Assembly (NCBI RefSeq): GCF_014207445.1
Contig: NZ_JACHEM010000005.1
Span: forward strand, 62,001 to 126,000
DNA: 64,000 nucleotides
Direction of reading: 5' to 3'
Origin: Streptomyces candidus
GTDB taxonomy: Bacteria; Actinomycetota; Actinomycetes; Streptomycetales; Streptomycetaceae
The notes below the pieces were generated by a model. It saw nothing but the letters and a program-made list of their open reading frames with translations, was not told where the DNA came from and did not search any database. The position numbers were made by a program, and so were the translations under genes. This document shows, piece after piece, positions 1 through 8,913 of this stretch; the stretch's first letter is position 1, and each line of letters begins with the position of its first letter.

Positions 1-151
1 CCATGCATAGGGCCGCCGGGGCGGGGCACACGCAGGTCGCACGACAGAGCGCACGACAGAGCACCTGCTCGTGCGGCGAGTGGGTACAAAGGTGCTTTCG
101 CGTGGCCGGCAGGGCCGCGCGATCCGAAGAGACTTGAAGATCGGAATCGAA

Positions 152-307
152 ATGATCATCCTTGGTGTCATCCTCCTCCTCATCGGCATGCTGGCCCATG
201 TTTCGCTTCTGACCACCATCGGAGGCATCCTCGTCGTGGTCGGCGCCGTCCTGTGGATCCTCGGTGCGATGGGACGCGCCGTCGGTGGCCGCAAGCATTA
301 CTTCTAG
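152..307 (+). CDS. Small hydrophobic membrane protein (DUF6131-like)
   Basis: Predicted 51-residue protein, nearly all of it hydrophobic. Two membrane segments (about residues 2-16 and 18-42) rich in Ile, Leu, Val and Gly are followed by a short basic tail ending GGRKHYF. The frame is open upstream to an ATG at 71, but that extension would add a basic stretch unlike a membrane-protein start, so I chose the ATG at 152, where the hydrophobic helix begins. Small two-helix proteins of this type (DUF6131) are common in Streptomyces and have no assigned role. It faces the aldo/keto reductase gene across a strong hairpin. Confidence 0.6.
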   Translation: MIILGVILLLIGMLAHVSLLTTIGGILVVVGAVLWILGAMGRAVGGRKHYF

Positions 308-371
308 ACCCGGCCCGAAATTCCCCTGCGAACTGCGGACGGATCCACGTAACGGATCTGCCTCCACAGCA

Positions 372-430
372 CCGGCAGCGCGCCGCTCCCGGAGCCCGAA
401 ACGGGCTCCGACCGAGCGGCGCGCTGCCGG
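372..430. terminator. Bidirectional hairpin between convergent genes
   Basis: A perfect 17-bp outer stem (372-388 with 414-430) encloses a second stem, GGAGCCC/GGGCTCC (391-397 with 403-409). It lies between the convergent small membrane protein and aldo/keto reductase genes. There is no U-tract, as is usual for Streptomyces terminators. Confidence 0.75.
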
Positions 431-530
431 TTTGCGTGCGGGGCCGGGGCACCGCACGGACCGCGTCCGTGCGGGGGACGGCTCGTGCCGTCCCCCGCGC
501 ACGGATCGGCAGCCCCCGCGGGGGAGCCCG

Positions 531-1364
531 CTACAGCATTTCCAGCGGCTGCTTGCCCGTCGGCGCGGGGAACGCGGCATCCAGCGCCCTCAAGTCCTCG
601 TCGGTGAGGCGGATGCCGAGGGCGGCGTGGTTGTCCTCCACGTGCGCCAAGCCGGAGGCCTTGGGGATGGCGATGACGTCGTCCCGGAGCAGCACCCAGG
701 CGAGCGCCACCTGCAGCGGGGTCACCCCGTGCGCGCCCGCCACGGCGTCCAGCGCCTCGTGCCCCGCGAGCCGCCCCTGTTCCAGCGGGGAGTACGCCAT
801 GACCGGTACGGCGCGCTCCCGGCACCACGGCAGCAGGTCGTACTCCGGGCCCCGGCGGGTGAGGTTGTAAAGGATCTGGTTCGTCTGCGGCACGGCGCCC
901 GCGGGGAGGTCGGCCAGGTCCTCGACGTCCAGGTTGCTCACGCCCCAGGCGCCGATGCTGCCGTCGTCGACCAGTCCTTCGAGCGCCTCGACGGTCTCGG
1001 CGAGCGGAACACCGCCCCGCCAGTGCAGCAGGTACAGGTCGATGCGGTCCGTGCCGAGGCGGCGCAGGCTCGCGCGGCAGGCGTCCACGGTGCCGCGTGC
1101 GTGCGCATGGGCCGGCAGCACCTTGCTGACGAGGAACACCTCGTCGCGACGCCCACGGACGGCTTCGCCGACCAGTTCCTCGGCCGCGCCGTCGCCGTAC
1201 ATCTCGGCGGTGTCGATCAGGGTCATGCCCAGGTCCAGACCCCTGCGGAGCGAGGCGATCTCCTCGCCACGCCGCGCGCGGTCCTCGCCCATGCGCCAGG
1301 TGCCCTGACCCAGGGCGGGCACCTTCGCACCGGAAGGGAGCGTCACCGTTCTGGCCGCTGTCAT
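531..1364 (-). CDS. Aldo/keto reductase
   Basis: 277-residue single-domain NAD(P)H-dependent oxidoreductase with the AKR (beta/alpha)8 barrel. The catalytic tetrad is visible: Asp51 and Tyr56 in LIDTAEMYGDG, Lys81 in FLVSKVLP, and His114 in LYLLHWRG. The cofactor-binding end has the usual AIPKAS motif near residue 232. Length is normal for a bacterial AKR of the YeaE/DkgA type, which reduce aldehydes and ketones of sugars or xenobiotics; the substrate cannot be read from sequence. It is monocistronic on the minus strand and its start region faces the GH5 cellulase promoter region. Confidence 0.9.
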   Translation of the reverse strand: MTAARTVTLPSGAKVPALGQGTWRMGEDRARRGEEIASLRRGLDLGMTLIDTAEMYGDGAAEELVGEAVRGRRDEVFLVSKVLPAHAHARGTVDACRASLRRLGTDRIDLYLLHWRGGVPLAETVEALEGLVDDGSIGAWGVSNLDVEDLADLPAGAVPQTNQILYNLTRRGPEYDLLPWCRERAVPVMAYSPLEQGRLAGHEALDAVAGAHGVTPLQVALAWVLLRDDVIAIPKASGLAHVEDNHAALGIRLTDEDLRALDAAFPAPTGKQPLEML

Positions 1365-1564
1365 CGTGGGTCCTTTCTCGTGTCACGCGTCGCGCCCGTA
1401 CCGGTCACCCCACCACGCCCACGGGGGCGCGCACAACCGACGGATCCCTCCGCCGCGCGCTCGTTCCGTCTGCGCCGGGACGTCTGATCTGCGGGGAGTG
1501 CGGCCCGGCGCGGAGGCGGCCCCGAGACCGCCGGGCGAGGTGAGCGACACCGTTCCGCTTAATC

Positions 1565-1583
1565 GTTAGGAAGGTTTCCCAAC
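1565..1583. promoter_or_regulatory. Inverted repeat GTTAGGAA-N3-TTCCCAAC upstream of the cellulase
   Basis: 19-bp near-perfect palindrome, GTTAGGAAGGTTTCCCAAC, with one mismatch between half-sites. It ends 4 bp upstream of a TTGACG -35-like hexamer. Its place directly before a secreted cellulase gene suggests an operator or activator site. The cognate regulator cannot be named from the sequence. Confidence 0.5.
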
Positions 1584-1587
1584 ACTC

Positions 1588-1617
1588 TTGACGCCCCCTT
1601 GTGAACGGCCCTAGCTT
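1588..1617 (+). promoter_or_regulatory. Candidate promoter of the GH5 gene
   Basis: TTGACG (1588-1593), an 18-bp spacer and TAGCTT (1612-1617) fit a vegetative sigma factor consensus (TTGAC / TANNNT). If this promoter is used, the GTG at 1601 lies inside it and cannot be the translation start. Translation must then begin downstream. Confidence 0.45.
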
Positions 1618-1660
1618 TCACGCCGGGAAGCACGCCCACCCCCCACCCCTGGAGTCCGCG

Positions 1661-2653
1661 ACGCCTCGCACGAGTCGATCTGTCATGTCCATGGCTGCCG
1701 GTTCTCTCGCGGCCGGACCCGGATCCCGCGACGCGGGGGCACGGGCGATCAACGGCCCCCTGAAGGTCTGCGGCACGCAGCTCTGCGACAACAGCGGCAA
1801 GGCCGTCCAGCTCCGGGGCATGAGCACCCACGGCACCCAGTGGTTCCCCAAGTGCGTCACCGGCAAGTCGCTCGACGCCCTCGCCCACGACTGGCGTGCG
1901 GACGTCCTGCGCGTCTCCACCTACGTCCAGGACGGCGGCTACGAGGACGATCCGGCCAAATTCACCGCCCGCGCGCAGGAGTTCGTCGACATGGCCCACG
2001 CCCGGGGCATGTACGCCATCATCGACTGGCACATGCTCAGCCCCGGCGATCCCCACTTCAACCTGGACCGCGCCCGTACCTTCTTCACCGCGATGGCGAA
2101 GAAGTACAAGAACCACCCCGGTGTGCTCTACGAGATCGCCAACGAGCCGTCAGGGGTCGGCTGGTCCCGGATCAAGTCGTACGCCGAGCAGATCATCCCG
2201 GTCGTCCGGGCGCAGGACTCCGACGCGGTGGTACTGGTGGGGACCCGCGCCTGGTCGTCCTTCGGGGTCTCCGAGGGGGCCGACGAGTCCGAGGTGGTCA
2301 AGAACCCGGTCCGGGCCTCGAACATCATGTACACGTTCCACTTCTACGCGGCCTCGCACCGCGATGAGTACCTGGCGGCCCTCGACCGGGCCTCCGACAG
2401 GCTGCCCGTCTTCGTGACCGAGTTCGGCACCCAGAACTACGAGGGCGAGGGCGCCAACGACTTCGCGATGTCGCAGAAGTACCTCGACCTCATGAAGCGC
2501 AAGAAGATCTCGTGGGCCAACTGGAACTACTCCGACGACCACCGCTCGGGCGCCGTCTTCAAGGACGGCGTGTGCGACACCGACGACACCTGGGCGGGCA
2601 CCTCCGTCCTGAAGGAAGCGGGCGTCTGGATACGCGCCAGGCTCCGCGCCTGA
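1661..2653 (+). CDS. GH5 endoglucanase (cellulase), start and signal region abnormal
   Basis: Predicted secreted beta-1,4-glucanase of family GH5 (subfamily 2-like). Numbered from the first open GTG at 1601, the acid/base is Glu182 in YEIANEP and the nucleophile is Glu274 in VTEFGTQ; HFYA and the late Trp in SWANWNYSDD complete the active site. There is no carbohydrate-binding module. The start is a problem. The only GGAG-type site (1651-1654) is correctly spaced, not to ATG/GTG/TTG, but to an ACG at 1661. From there the product reads TPRTSRSVMSMAAGSL and then AGARA before INGPL, which looks like a weakened signal peptide. The alternatives are the GTG at 1601, which lies in the likely promoter, and the ATG at 1685, which has no ribosome binding site or basic n-region. 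I place the start at 1661 on that reasoning. The catalytic domain itself looks intact. Confidence 0.75.
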   Translation, partial: TPRTSRSVMSMAAGSLAAGPGSRDAGARAINGPLKVCGTQLCDNSGKAVQLRGMSTHGTQWFPKCVTGKSLDALAHDWRADVLRVSTYVQDGGYEDDPAKFTARAQEFVDMAHARGMYAIIDWHMLSPGDPHFNLDRARTFFTAMAKKYKNHPGVLYEIANEPSGVGWSRIKSYAEQIIPVVRAQDSDAVVLVGTRAWSSFGVSEGADESEVVKNPVRASNIMYTFHFYAASHRDEYLAALDRASDRLPVFVTEFGTQNYEGEGANDFAMSQKYLDLMKRKKISWANWNYSDDHRSGAVFKDGVCDTDDTWAGTSVLKEAGVWIRARLRA

Positions 2654-2684
2654 TCCGCGAGCCCCGTCCGGAGGGAAGGGAACC

Positions 2685-2713
2685 GAGGGTGTGTACTGGC
2701 GGTACACACCCTC
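2685..2713. terminator. Hairpin after the cellulase gene
   Basis: Perfect 12-bp stem (2685-2696 with 2702-2713, arm GAGGGTGTGTAC) with a 5-nt loop, 32 bp after the cellulase stop. It is the likely terminator. The GTGTGTAC/GTACACAC core could also have been an operator of the TetR-type relic just downstream. Confidence 0.6.
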
Positions 2714-2719
2714 GCGCCC

Positions 2720-2912
2720 GTGAGTCGCCGAACACGGTGCGGAGAGCGCCTCGTACAACAGGATCACCGAGGCCGCGGGCTTCCGAAGTCCGCGGCCTAC
2801 CACTACTTCGACGGCCGGCAGGATCTGCTGCGCGCCGTGCTCGACGGAGTGCTCGGGCGGCTGCTCGACGCCCTCGGCCCCTGGACCGGCCACGCCGTCG
2901 CGCGATGCGGGC
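2720..2912 (+). pseudogene. TetR-family regulator relic
   Basis: Only the DNA-binding region of a TetR/AcrR regulator survives. Frame one gives YNRITEAAGF (2754-2783). The next frame continues KSAAYHYFDGRQDLLRAVLDG from 2786. Joining them restores the normal second and third helices of the HTH, so a single-base deletion near 2783 splits them. No start, no first helix and no ligand-binding domain can be found. It has no intact neighbour to regulate except the cellulase. Confidence 0.6.
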
Positions 2913-2994
2913 CTGCGGGGTCTGCGTGCGATTTCCTCCCCGATCCGCACATGGATTCCTTCGCGCCCGGAACACAAAAATCTGTCGTGGCTGG

Positions 2995-3579
2995 AGTAGA
3001 CATTGGGGCGCGACGTGGTTATGGTTTCTCTCGTAGCCAGAGAGACCGCAAGGCCCGGCAGAGACGAACTGCCGGGCAGCAGTACCCGCAACAGCAGTAC
3101 CCGCAGAACGGTGCGGCGGTGGAGTTCCGAAGCCAGAGAAGTCGCAGGACGGTGACGGGGCTGACCGCCGGACCGGGTGGCCCGCAGTAATCAGGGGCCG
3201 CCGCCGGCAGTACCGACAAGCAGTACCCGCAAGTGCAGTGCACAGCAGCGCAGTTGAGAGAGCAGTATCCCGGTGAAGGCGTCGGCTGCGGGCGCGCGCA
3301 CCGGGTAGAAATCGCAGTGCATCACGTAGATCACAGAGGGAAGAACGGAGGAGCGGGCGCCATCGGGATCGCCCGGGCTCAGCCCGGGTACCGCAGGACA
3401 TCGACAGTGAGGTGGTCTCCGGTCAAGCAACCGCGATCCCCGCGCCCCGGCCACAGCGGTCGGGCCAGCGGATACAGAGAGCCGGCACAGAGCATGAGCC
3501 GGCGGATGGTGTAGCAGTTCCTTCGGGGCCCGGGTGCCAGTTGGCACCCGGGCCCCTCCAGCGCGTTGACGGAGAGCCC
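2995..3579 (+). ncRNA. Long repeat-bearing leader upstream of the MerR-type gene (possible structured RNA)
   Basis: About 585 bp with no convincing gene. It contains four or five copies of a GCAGTACCCGCA-like element (around 3080-3105 twice, 3206-3232 twice, and a degenerate copy near 3262). Near 3043 a CTCTCGTAGCCAGAGAG stem-loop occurs, and near 3375 a CCCGGGCTCAGCCCGGG hairpin. It closes with a perfect 14-bp stem at 3525-3556. The organisation suggests a transcribed, folded leader or an independent small RNA. I do not recognise a named RNA family. Confidence 0.35.
3525..3556 (+). terminator. Strong hairpin 24 bp before the MerR-type start
   Basis: Perfect 14-bp GC stem (3525-3538 with 3543-3556, arm GGGGCCCGGGTGCC) with an AGTT tetraloop. 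It lies inside the presumed 5' leader, so it may end an upstream RNA or attenuate expression of the regulator that follows. Confidence 0.6.
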
Positions 3580-3927
3580 ATGACAGCAGACAACTCGTAC
3601 GACCGACTCGATGACGACGACTACCCCGCCTATACCATGGGCCGGGCCGCCGAGATGATCGGCACCACGCAGGGATTCCTCCGCGCCCTCGGCGAAGCCC
3701 GCCTCATCTCCCCGCTGCGCTCGCCGGGCGGCCACCGCCGTTACTCCCGCTACCAGTTGCGCATCGCCGCCCGGGCCCGGGAACTCGTCGACCAGGGCAC
3801 CCCCATCGAGGCGGCCTGCCGGATCATCATCCTTGAGGACCAGCTCGAAGAGGCGCAGCGGATCAACGCCCAGTACCGTCGCACCGCGGAGGCGGCGGGC
3901 CCGGCCGCCGCGGGCGCGGACGGCTGA
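3580..3927 (+). CDS. MerR-type helix-turn-helix regulator
   Basis: 115-residue DNA-binding protein. A MerR-like winged helix occupies about residues 16-60: YTMGRAAEMIG for the HTH, then the LRSPGGHRRYSRYQL wing typical of MerR/BldC-type proteins. It continues as a short helical region with VDQGTPIEAACRIIILEDQLEEAQR, which should form the dimerising coiled coil. There is no effector domain and no metal-binding cysteines, so its signal is unknown. I chose the ATG at 3580 because GGAGAG precedes it by 5 bp and the product matches the family from the first residues. The upstream extension of the frame would run through the hairpin. Small MerR-type proteins of this size are widespread in Streptomyces. 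Confidence 0.85.
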   Translation: MTADNSYDRLDDDDYPAYTMGRAAEMIGTTQGFLRALGEARLISPLRSPGGHRRYSRYQLRIAARARELVDQGTPIEAACRIIILEDQLEEAQRINAQYRRTAEAAGPAAAGADG

Positions 3928-4059
3928 GAACCCGCCGCCCCGTCCTCGCCAACCCCTCCACCCGCAGGGCGAGGTGGCCGGGAGATGTACCCCGGTGGCG
4001 ATGCGGCGGAGCAGGGGCCGGCCACCGCCCGGGAATTCCGCCACCGCGGGCGTGCCTTC

Positions 4060-5415
4060 TCAGGCGCCGCCCGCCCGGTGGGCGCTGATGAGGTCCGCGT
4101 ACCAGTGGCCGCTGGACTTGACGGTGCGTTGCTGGGTCGCGTAGTCGACGTGGATCAGGCCGAAGCGCTTGGCGTAGCCGTAACTCCACTCGAAGTTGTC
4201 CAGCAGGGACCACGCGTAGTAACCGGTCAGCGGGGCGCCCTTGCGCAGGGCGCGGGCGCAGGCCGCCAGATGCTGTTCCAGGTAGCGGATGCGTTCCGGG
4301 TCGTGGACCGTGCCATCGGGTCCGACGGTGTCGGGGAACGCCGACCCGTTCTCGGTGACGTACAGCTCGCGCACCCCGTAGTCGTCGGTGAGCCGCATCA
4401 GCAGGGTCTCCAGGCCGCCGGCGTCGATCTCCCAGTCCATGCCGGTGCGCGGTACGTCCGGCAGCCGGACCTCACGGGCATGGGGGACCGGCCCGGTGGG
4501 GTCGTTGGCGACCGTGGCGGGAAAGTAGTAGTTGACCCCGTGCCAGTCGAGCGGCGTCGAGATGATGTCCAAGTCGCCTTCCCGCATAGGGAGTTCGACC
4601 CCGTAGTGGGCTCGCATGTCGGCGGGGAAACCGCGGCCGTACACCGGGTCGAGCCACCAGCGGTTGAGGTGGCCGTCCATGCGCCGGGCCGCTTCGACGT
4701 CCTCCTGGCGGCTGCTCGCGGGCACGACGGGGGAGTGGTTGGTGACCAGGCCGATGCGTGCGCCGGGCGCGGCGGCGCGAACCGCCTGCGCGCTGAGGCC
4801 GTGGCCGAGCAGCAGATGGTACGAGGCGCGGACGGCGGCGGTGAGGTCGGTGAGCCCCGGTGCCATCCGGCCCTCCAGGTGCCCGATCCACGCGGAGCAC
4901 AGGGGTTCGTTGAGGGTGGCCCACCGGGTCACGCGGTCGCCGAGCCGGGTGGCGACCACGCTCGCGTACGAGGCGAGGTGCTCGGCGGTCTCGCGGACCG
5001 TCCAGCCGCCGCGCTCCTGGAGGATCTGCGGCAGGTCCCAGTGGTAGAGGGTGACGGAGGGAGTGATCCCGGCGTCGAGCAGGCCGTCGACGAGCCGGTC
5101 GTAGAAGTCCAGGCCGGGGTCGTTGACGGGGCCGTCGCCGCCCGGCACCACCCGGGGCCAGGCGACGGACATCCGGTAGGTGTCGGTGCCCAGTTCCTTC
5201 ATCAGGGCGATGTCCTCGCGCCACCGGTGGTAGTGGTCGCAGGCCACGTCGCCGGTGTCACCGTTGTCGATCTTTCCCGGGGTGCGGGAGAAGGTGTCCC
5301 AGATGGACGGGGAGCGGCCGTCCTCGGCGACTGCGCCCTCGATCTGGTAGGCGGCGGTGGAGGTTCCCCAGGAGAACCCCTTCGGGAAGGCGGCGAGATC
5401 AAACGAGTCGGACAC
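4060..5415 (-). CDS. GH1 beta-glucosidase
   Basis: 451-residue intracellular family GH1 enzyme that releases glucose from cello- or other beta-glucosides. The GH1 N-terminal signature [19 protein letters not shown] is at residues 11-29, the acid/base Glu170 in TLNEP, and the nucleophile Glu355 in [24 protein letters not shown] near the C-terminus binds the glycone. There is no signal peptide. The start is GTG at 5415; the frame is open far upstream but that part is the shadow of the permease gene. It is the last gene of a binding protein-permease-permease-glucosidase series, so imported oligosaccharides would be hydrolysed inside the cell. A 203-bp gap separates it from the permease. Confidence 0.93.
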   Translation of the reverse strand: MSDSFDLAAFPKGFSWGTSTAAYQIEGAVAEDGRSPSIWDTFSRTPGKIDNGDTGDVACDHYHRWREDIALMKELGTDTYRMSVAWPRVVPGGDGPVNDPGLDFYDRLVDGLLDAGITPSVTLYHWDLPQILQERGGWTVRETAEHLASYASVVATRLGDRVTRWATLNEPLCSAWIGHLEGRMAPGLTDLTAAVRASYHLLLGHGLSAQAVRAAAPGARIGLVTNHSPVVPASSRQEDVEAARRMDGHLNRWWLDPVYGRGFPADMRAHYGVELPMREGDLDIISTPLDWHGVNYYFPATVANDPTGPVPHAREVRLPDVPRTGMDWEIDAGGLETLLMRLTDDYGVRELYVTENGSAFPDTVGPDGTVHDPERIRYLEQHLAACARALRKGAPLTGYYAWSLLDNFEWSYGYAKRFGLIHVDYATQQRTVKSSGHWYADLISAHRAGGA

Positions 5416-5529
5416 AGGAAACCTTTCGGAGGAGCAGGGCAGGGTCGGGTAGCGGGGCAGGGGAGGGCAGAACGGGGTGGGGAGGGCGCGTCCGGGACAG
5501 CAGGGGACGCCGGGCGTGGTGCCGCACAG

Positions 5530-5572
5530 CGGTGCGGGCGGTGCAGGTGGTGCAGGCGGTGCAGGTGGTGCG
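5530..5572. repeat. Short direct repeats (GGTGCAGG-type) before the GH1 gene
   Basis: Four or five imperfect 9-bp units of the form GGTGCAGGY/GGTGCGGGC in tandem between the permease stop and the GH1 start. They could be simple slippage or part of an intercistronic stem; no function is evident. Confidence 0.4.
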
Positions 5573-5618
5573 CCGTGCCGCACGGGAGTGCGCGACGCCC
5601 AACGCCATGCAGCTGCGC

Positions 5619-6512
5619 CTACTTGACCGCGCCCGCGGTGAGTCCCGCGACCAGGTAGCGCTGGAGCAGCAGGAACCCGGCGACCACGGGCACGCTCACC
5701 ACGAGGGACGCGGCCATGATCTGGTTCCAGTAGACATCGTTCAGGGTGGAGTAGCCCTGCAGACCGACCGCGAGGGTGCGGGTCGTCTCGTTGGTCATGA
5801 CCGACGCGAAGAGGACCTCGCCCCACGCCGTCATGAACGCGTACACCGCGACGGCGACGATGCCGGGCCTCGCCGCGGGCACCACCACCCGCAGCAGCGC
5901 CCCGACCGGGCCGCAGCCGTCGACCTTGGCGGCCTCGTCCAGCTCCCGGGGCACCGAGTCGAAGTATCCGATGAGCATCCAGATCGAGAACGGCAGCGAG
6001 AACGTCAGATACGTGATGATCAGGCCGAGACGGGACCCGAAGAGGGGGATGCCGGTCACGTCGCCGATGTTGACGAAGATCAGGAACAGCGGGAGCAGGA
6101 AGAGGATGCCCGGGAACATCTGCGTGGAGAGCACGGTGACGGTGAAGACGCGCTTGCCACGGAAGGAGTACCGGCTCACCGCGTACGCCGAGAACACCGC
6201 GACGACCACGGAGAACACGGTCGCCGTCCCCGCCACGATCAGCGAGTTCACGAAGTAGTCGGCGAGCGGCACGGTCGACCAGATGTCGATGTACGGCCGG
6301 ATGGTCAGACCCGAGGGAATCCACCGGAACTTCCCCGACACGTCCTCCAGCGGCTTCAGCGAACTGGTGACCATCACGAACACCGGCAGCACCACGAACG
6401 CGGTGAGCAGGGTCAGGAAGACCCTGCGGATCCACAGGAACGAGGGCGGCGCCGCCATGGGGGAGCGCGGGGTACGCGGGGAGCGCGGGACGCGCACGCT
6501 GCGCTCAGGCAT
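5619..6512 (-). CDS. Sugar ABC transporter permease, MalG type
   Basis: 297-residue inner-membrane permease of the CUT1 carbohydrate ABC family. The leading 20 residues are basic and Pro-rich. A first membrane helix follows at about residues 28-50 ([20 protein letters not shown]), and five more lie downstream. The EAA loop that contacts the ATPase is visible as [21 protein letters not shown]. It overlaps the upstream permease gene by 8 bp, so the two are translationally coupled. No ATPase gene is nearby; Streptomyces CUT1 systems commonly share the MsiK ATPase encoded elsewhere. Confidence 0.92.
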   Translation of the reverse strand: MPERSVRVPRSPRTPRSPMAAPPSFLWIRRVFLTLLTAFVVLPVFVMVTSSLKPLEDVSGKFRWIPSGLTIRPYIDIWSTVPLADYFVNSLIVAGTATVFSVVVAVFSAYAVSRYSFRGKRVFTVTVLSTQMFPGILFLLPLFLIFVNIGDVTGIPLFGSRLGLIITYLTFSLPFSIWMLIGYFDSVPRELDEAAKVDGCGPVGALLRVVVPAARPGIVAVAVYAFMTAWGEVLFASVMTNETTRTLAVGLQGYSTLNDVYWNQIMAASLVVSVPVVAGFLLLQRYLVAGLTAGAVK

Positions 6513-7503
6513 CGCCGGCCTGCCTTCCTCGGGAGGTGAACAGCAGATAGGCCGACGTCACGGCCAGCAGGAACAGCAGCAGCAGGACCGACATCGCCGA
6601 GCCGAGGCCGAAGTTCCAGGTCTGGAAGGAGGACTGGTAGATGTGCAGTGAGATCAGGTTCGCCGACTCCGGCGCCGCGTTCCCGAACAGCACGAACGGC
6701 GTGTTGAAGTCGTTGAAGGTCCACAGGAACAGAACCAGGACCAGCACCTGGTTGACCGGGCGCAGCGACGGCAGGGTGATCCGGCGGATCTGCTGCGGGA
6801 TGCCCGCGCCGTCCAGCGCGGCGGCCTCGTACAGGTCGCGCGGAATGTTCTGCAGGCCCGCGGTGACGATCAGGAAGGCGAAGGGCCAGCCCTTCCACAC
6901 CGACACGACGAGCAGCGCGACGAAGCTGTTCTCGCCGATGAGCCAGAACGGCGGAGTGTCGGCGAGGCCCAGCTGGTCGTGCAGGACGTGGTTGATGAGC
7001 CCGTTGTCCCGCTGGAACATGAAGGACCAGGTGATGACGGCCGCGTACACGGGCAGTGCGTACGGGACGAGGAACAGCGTCCGCAGGATGCCACGCCCTC
7101 GGAAGCTCTCCTGGAGGAAGATCGCCGCGCTCACGCCGAGGACCCAGCACAGCGCCACCGACAGGGCGGTGAACAGGCACGTGGTGGCGAAGGACGAGAG
7201 CAGCGCCTGGCCGACCGGGGCGTCGAAGTCGAGGGCGACCCGGTAGTTCTCGAGTGCGGCCCAGGGGGAGTTGATCCAGTCGCGCAGGTAGAACTGCGTC
7301 AGTTCCTTGAAGCTGACGGCGATGCCGGTGGCCATCGGCACCAGGTGGACCAGGAGTTCCAGCAGCAGCGCGGGCAGCAGAAGCAGGTAGGGCAGGCCGA
7401 TGCGGCGCAGCCGCCCGAAGCGGGGCGCACGCGGCGCCTGCGCTCCGGGGCGGTCCGTACGGGCCGTCCGCTCACCTGCTTCGGGGGAAGCGGTGGTGGT
7501 CAT
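6505..7503 (-). CDS. Sugar ABC transporter permease, MalF type
   Basis: 332-residue membrane protein of the CUT1 MalF class with about six helices, the first at residues 35-57 (LPYLLLLPALLLELLVHLVP). Its EAA loop reads YEAAALDGAGIPQQIRRITLP. It begins 13 bp after the stop of the binding-protein gene and overlaps the next permease by 8 bp, so the three form an operon. With its partner it makes the membrane channel for the oligosaccharide delivered by the lipoprotein. Confidence 0.92.
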   Translation of the reverse strand: MTTTASPEAGERTARTDRPGAQAPRAPRFGRLRRIGLPYLLLLPALLLELLVHLVPMATGIAVSFKELTQFYLRDWINSPWAALENYRVALDFDAPVGQALLSSFATTCLFTALSVALCWVLGVSAAIFLQESFRGRGILRTLFLVPYALPVYAAVITWSFMFQRDNGLINHVLHDQLGLADTPPFWLIGENSFVALLVVSVWKGWPFAFLIVTAGLQNIPRDLYEAAALDGAGIPQQIRRITLPSLRPVNQVLVLVLFLWTFNDFNTPFVLFGNAAPESANLISLHIYQSSFQTWNFGLGSAMSVLLLLFLLAVTSAYLLFTSRGRQAGDA

Positions 7504-7516
7504 GGGATTTCCGCGC

Positions 7517-8827
7517 TCACTTCTTCGGCATCTGCTGCTGGGCCTTGTCGAGCTTGGCGCGCACCAGTTGGTCCGTCACCGGCCGTCCGGCGGCGGCCTC
7601 GGCGAAGAGCTCCTTGACCGCGGTGCCCACGACCGTCTCGAACTGGGACTCCTCGGGGACCTGCGGCAGCGCGGCGGCGCTGGTGGTCAGGGTCTCGCGG
7701 AGCGTCGCGATGCCGGGGCCATTGAAGGCCGGGTCCTGCTGGGCGGTCTTGACCGGCGGGATGGACCCGTACGCCTTGTTGAGGATCTTCTGCTCGCCAT
7801 CACTTGACATGAATTCGACGAACTTCATGGCGCCTTCGGAGTTCTTGGTGTTCTTGAAGACCGCCAGGTTGATGCCGGCGACCATGGAGTTGGTCCCCTT
7901 GCCCTGTCCGGGGGCGCCGGACTGCACGGGCGCGGGAGCCACTCCCCACTCGTCCTCGGACATGCCCTTGGCCGCGAAGGTGGCGGCGGCGGTCTGCCAC
8001 AGCACCATCGCCGTTTTGTCGGTGGCGAAGTCGCTCAGGGACTGGTTCTGCTCGTACTCGGCGTTGCCCCTGGGGACGATCTTGTGGGTGGCCATGAGGT
8101 CGACGTACTGCTTGACGGCGGCGACGGCGCCGTCCGAGGTGAAGTCCGCCTTGCCATCGGGGGTGAAGAAGTCCACGCCGTGCTGTTTGCCGAGGACGAA
8201 GACCTGGTGGATGTTGTTGGAGAGGTTCGAACCCTCCACGCCCAGACCGGCTTTGCCGTCCTTGGTGAGCTTCTTGCCGGTGGAGACGAGTTCGTCCCAG
8301 GTGGCCGGCGGCTTGCTGATGCCCGCCTCCTTGAACAGCTTCTTGTTGTAGTAGAGGGCGTACGCCATCGAGTACAGCGGGACCGCGGCCGGTGGCTTGC
8401 CCTCGGCGCCGGTCGAGCCGAGAGCCGACTCGACGAACTTGTCCTTGCCGCCGATCTTCTGGAAGGCCGCGTCGTCCCACGGCATCAGCGCGCCGCCGGC
8501 CTGGAGCGAGGCGCTCCAGGTGTTGCCGATGTTGAGCACGTCGGGGCCACGGCCGGTGGTCGAGGCGGTCATGATGCGGTTGAGCAGGTCGCTCCAGGGG
8601 ACGACCTCCAGCTTGACCTTGATGCCCGTCTCCTTCTCGAACTTGTCGAGTTCGGGCTGGAGGACCTTCTTGTCGACCTCGATGCTGGCGCCCTGGTTGG
8701 AGGCCCAGTAGGTGAGGGTCTTGGGCTGCTCGTTGCTTCCGCCCGAGGTTCCCCCGCCGCAGGCGGCCGAGGTGAGTGCGAGGGACAGGACGAGGGCGCC
8801 TACGGATGCGGCTTTGTTTCTGCGCAT
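7517..8827 (-). CDS. Sugar-binding lipoprotein of the ABC transporter
   Basis: 436-residue extracellular solute-binding protein (family 1, CUT1). The N-terminus MRRNKAASVGALVLSLALTSAACGGG is a lipoprotein signal with the lipidated Cys in TSAAC. The mature part has the expected periplasmic-binding features, including LTYWASNQG, the family motif GRGPDVLNIGNTW near residue 105, and a long alpha/beta C-lobe. I chose the ATG at 8827 because GGAG lies 6 bp upstream and the signal peptide starts there; the frame is open for 38 more codons without signal character. It is the first gene of the glucoside operon and divergent from the ROK regulator, which probably controls it. Confidence 0.92.
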   Translation of the reverse strand: MRRNKAASVGALVLSLALTSAACGGGTSGGSNEQPKTLTYWASNQGASIEVDKKVLQPELDKFEKETGIKVKLEVVPWSDLLNRIMTASTTGRGPDVLNIGNTWSASLQAGGALMPWDDAAFQKIGGKDKFVESALGSTGAEGKPPAAVPLYSMAYALYYNKKLFKEAGISKPPATWDELVSTGKKLTKDGKAGLGVEGSNLSNNIHQVFVLGKQHGVDFFTPDGKADFTSDGAVAAVKQYVDLMATHKIVPRGNAEYEQNQSLSDFATDKTAMVLWQTAAATFAAKGMSEDEWGVAPAPVQSGAPGQGKGTNSMVAGINLAVFKNTKNSEGAMKFVEFMSSDGEQKILNKAYGSIPPVKTAQQDPAFNGPGIATLRETLTTSAAALPQVPEESQFETVVGTAVKELFAEAAAGRPVTDQLVRAKLDKAQQQMPKK

Positions 8828-8913
8828 GTCTCCAGGGCCTTTCGGAAAGAGGCTGGGCGCCGGTGGGCCAGTGGCGGGGGCCGTTCCGTGTTCGCTCCAC
8901 TGGTCCACATGGC

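Noticed and set aside
4060..6435. Single 791-codon frame joining GH1 with upstream sequence as a fusion protein
   Set aside because: Upstream of the GTG at 5415 the frame is the shadow of the permease gene and matches no domain; GH1 starts normally at 5415.
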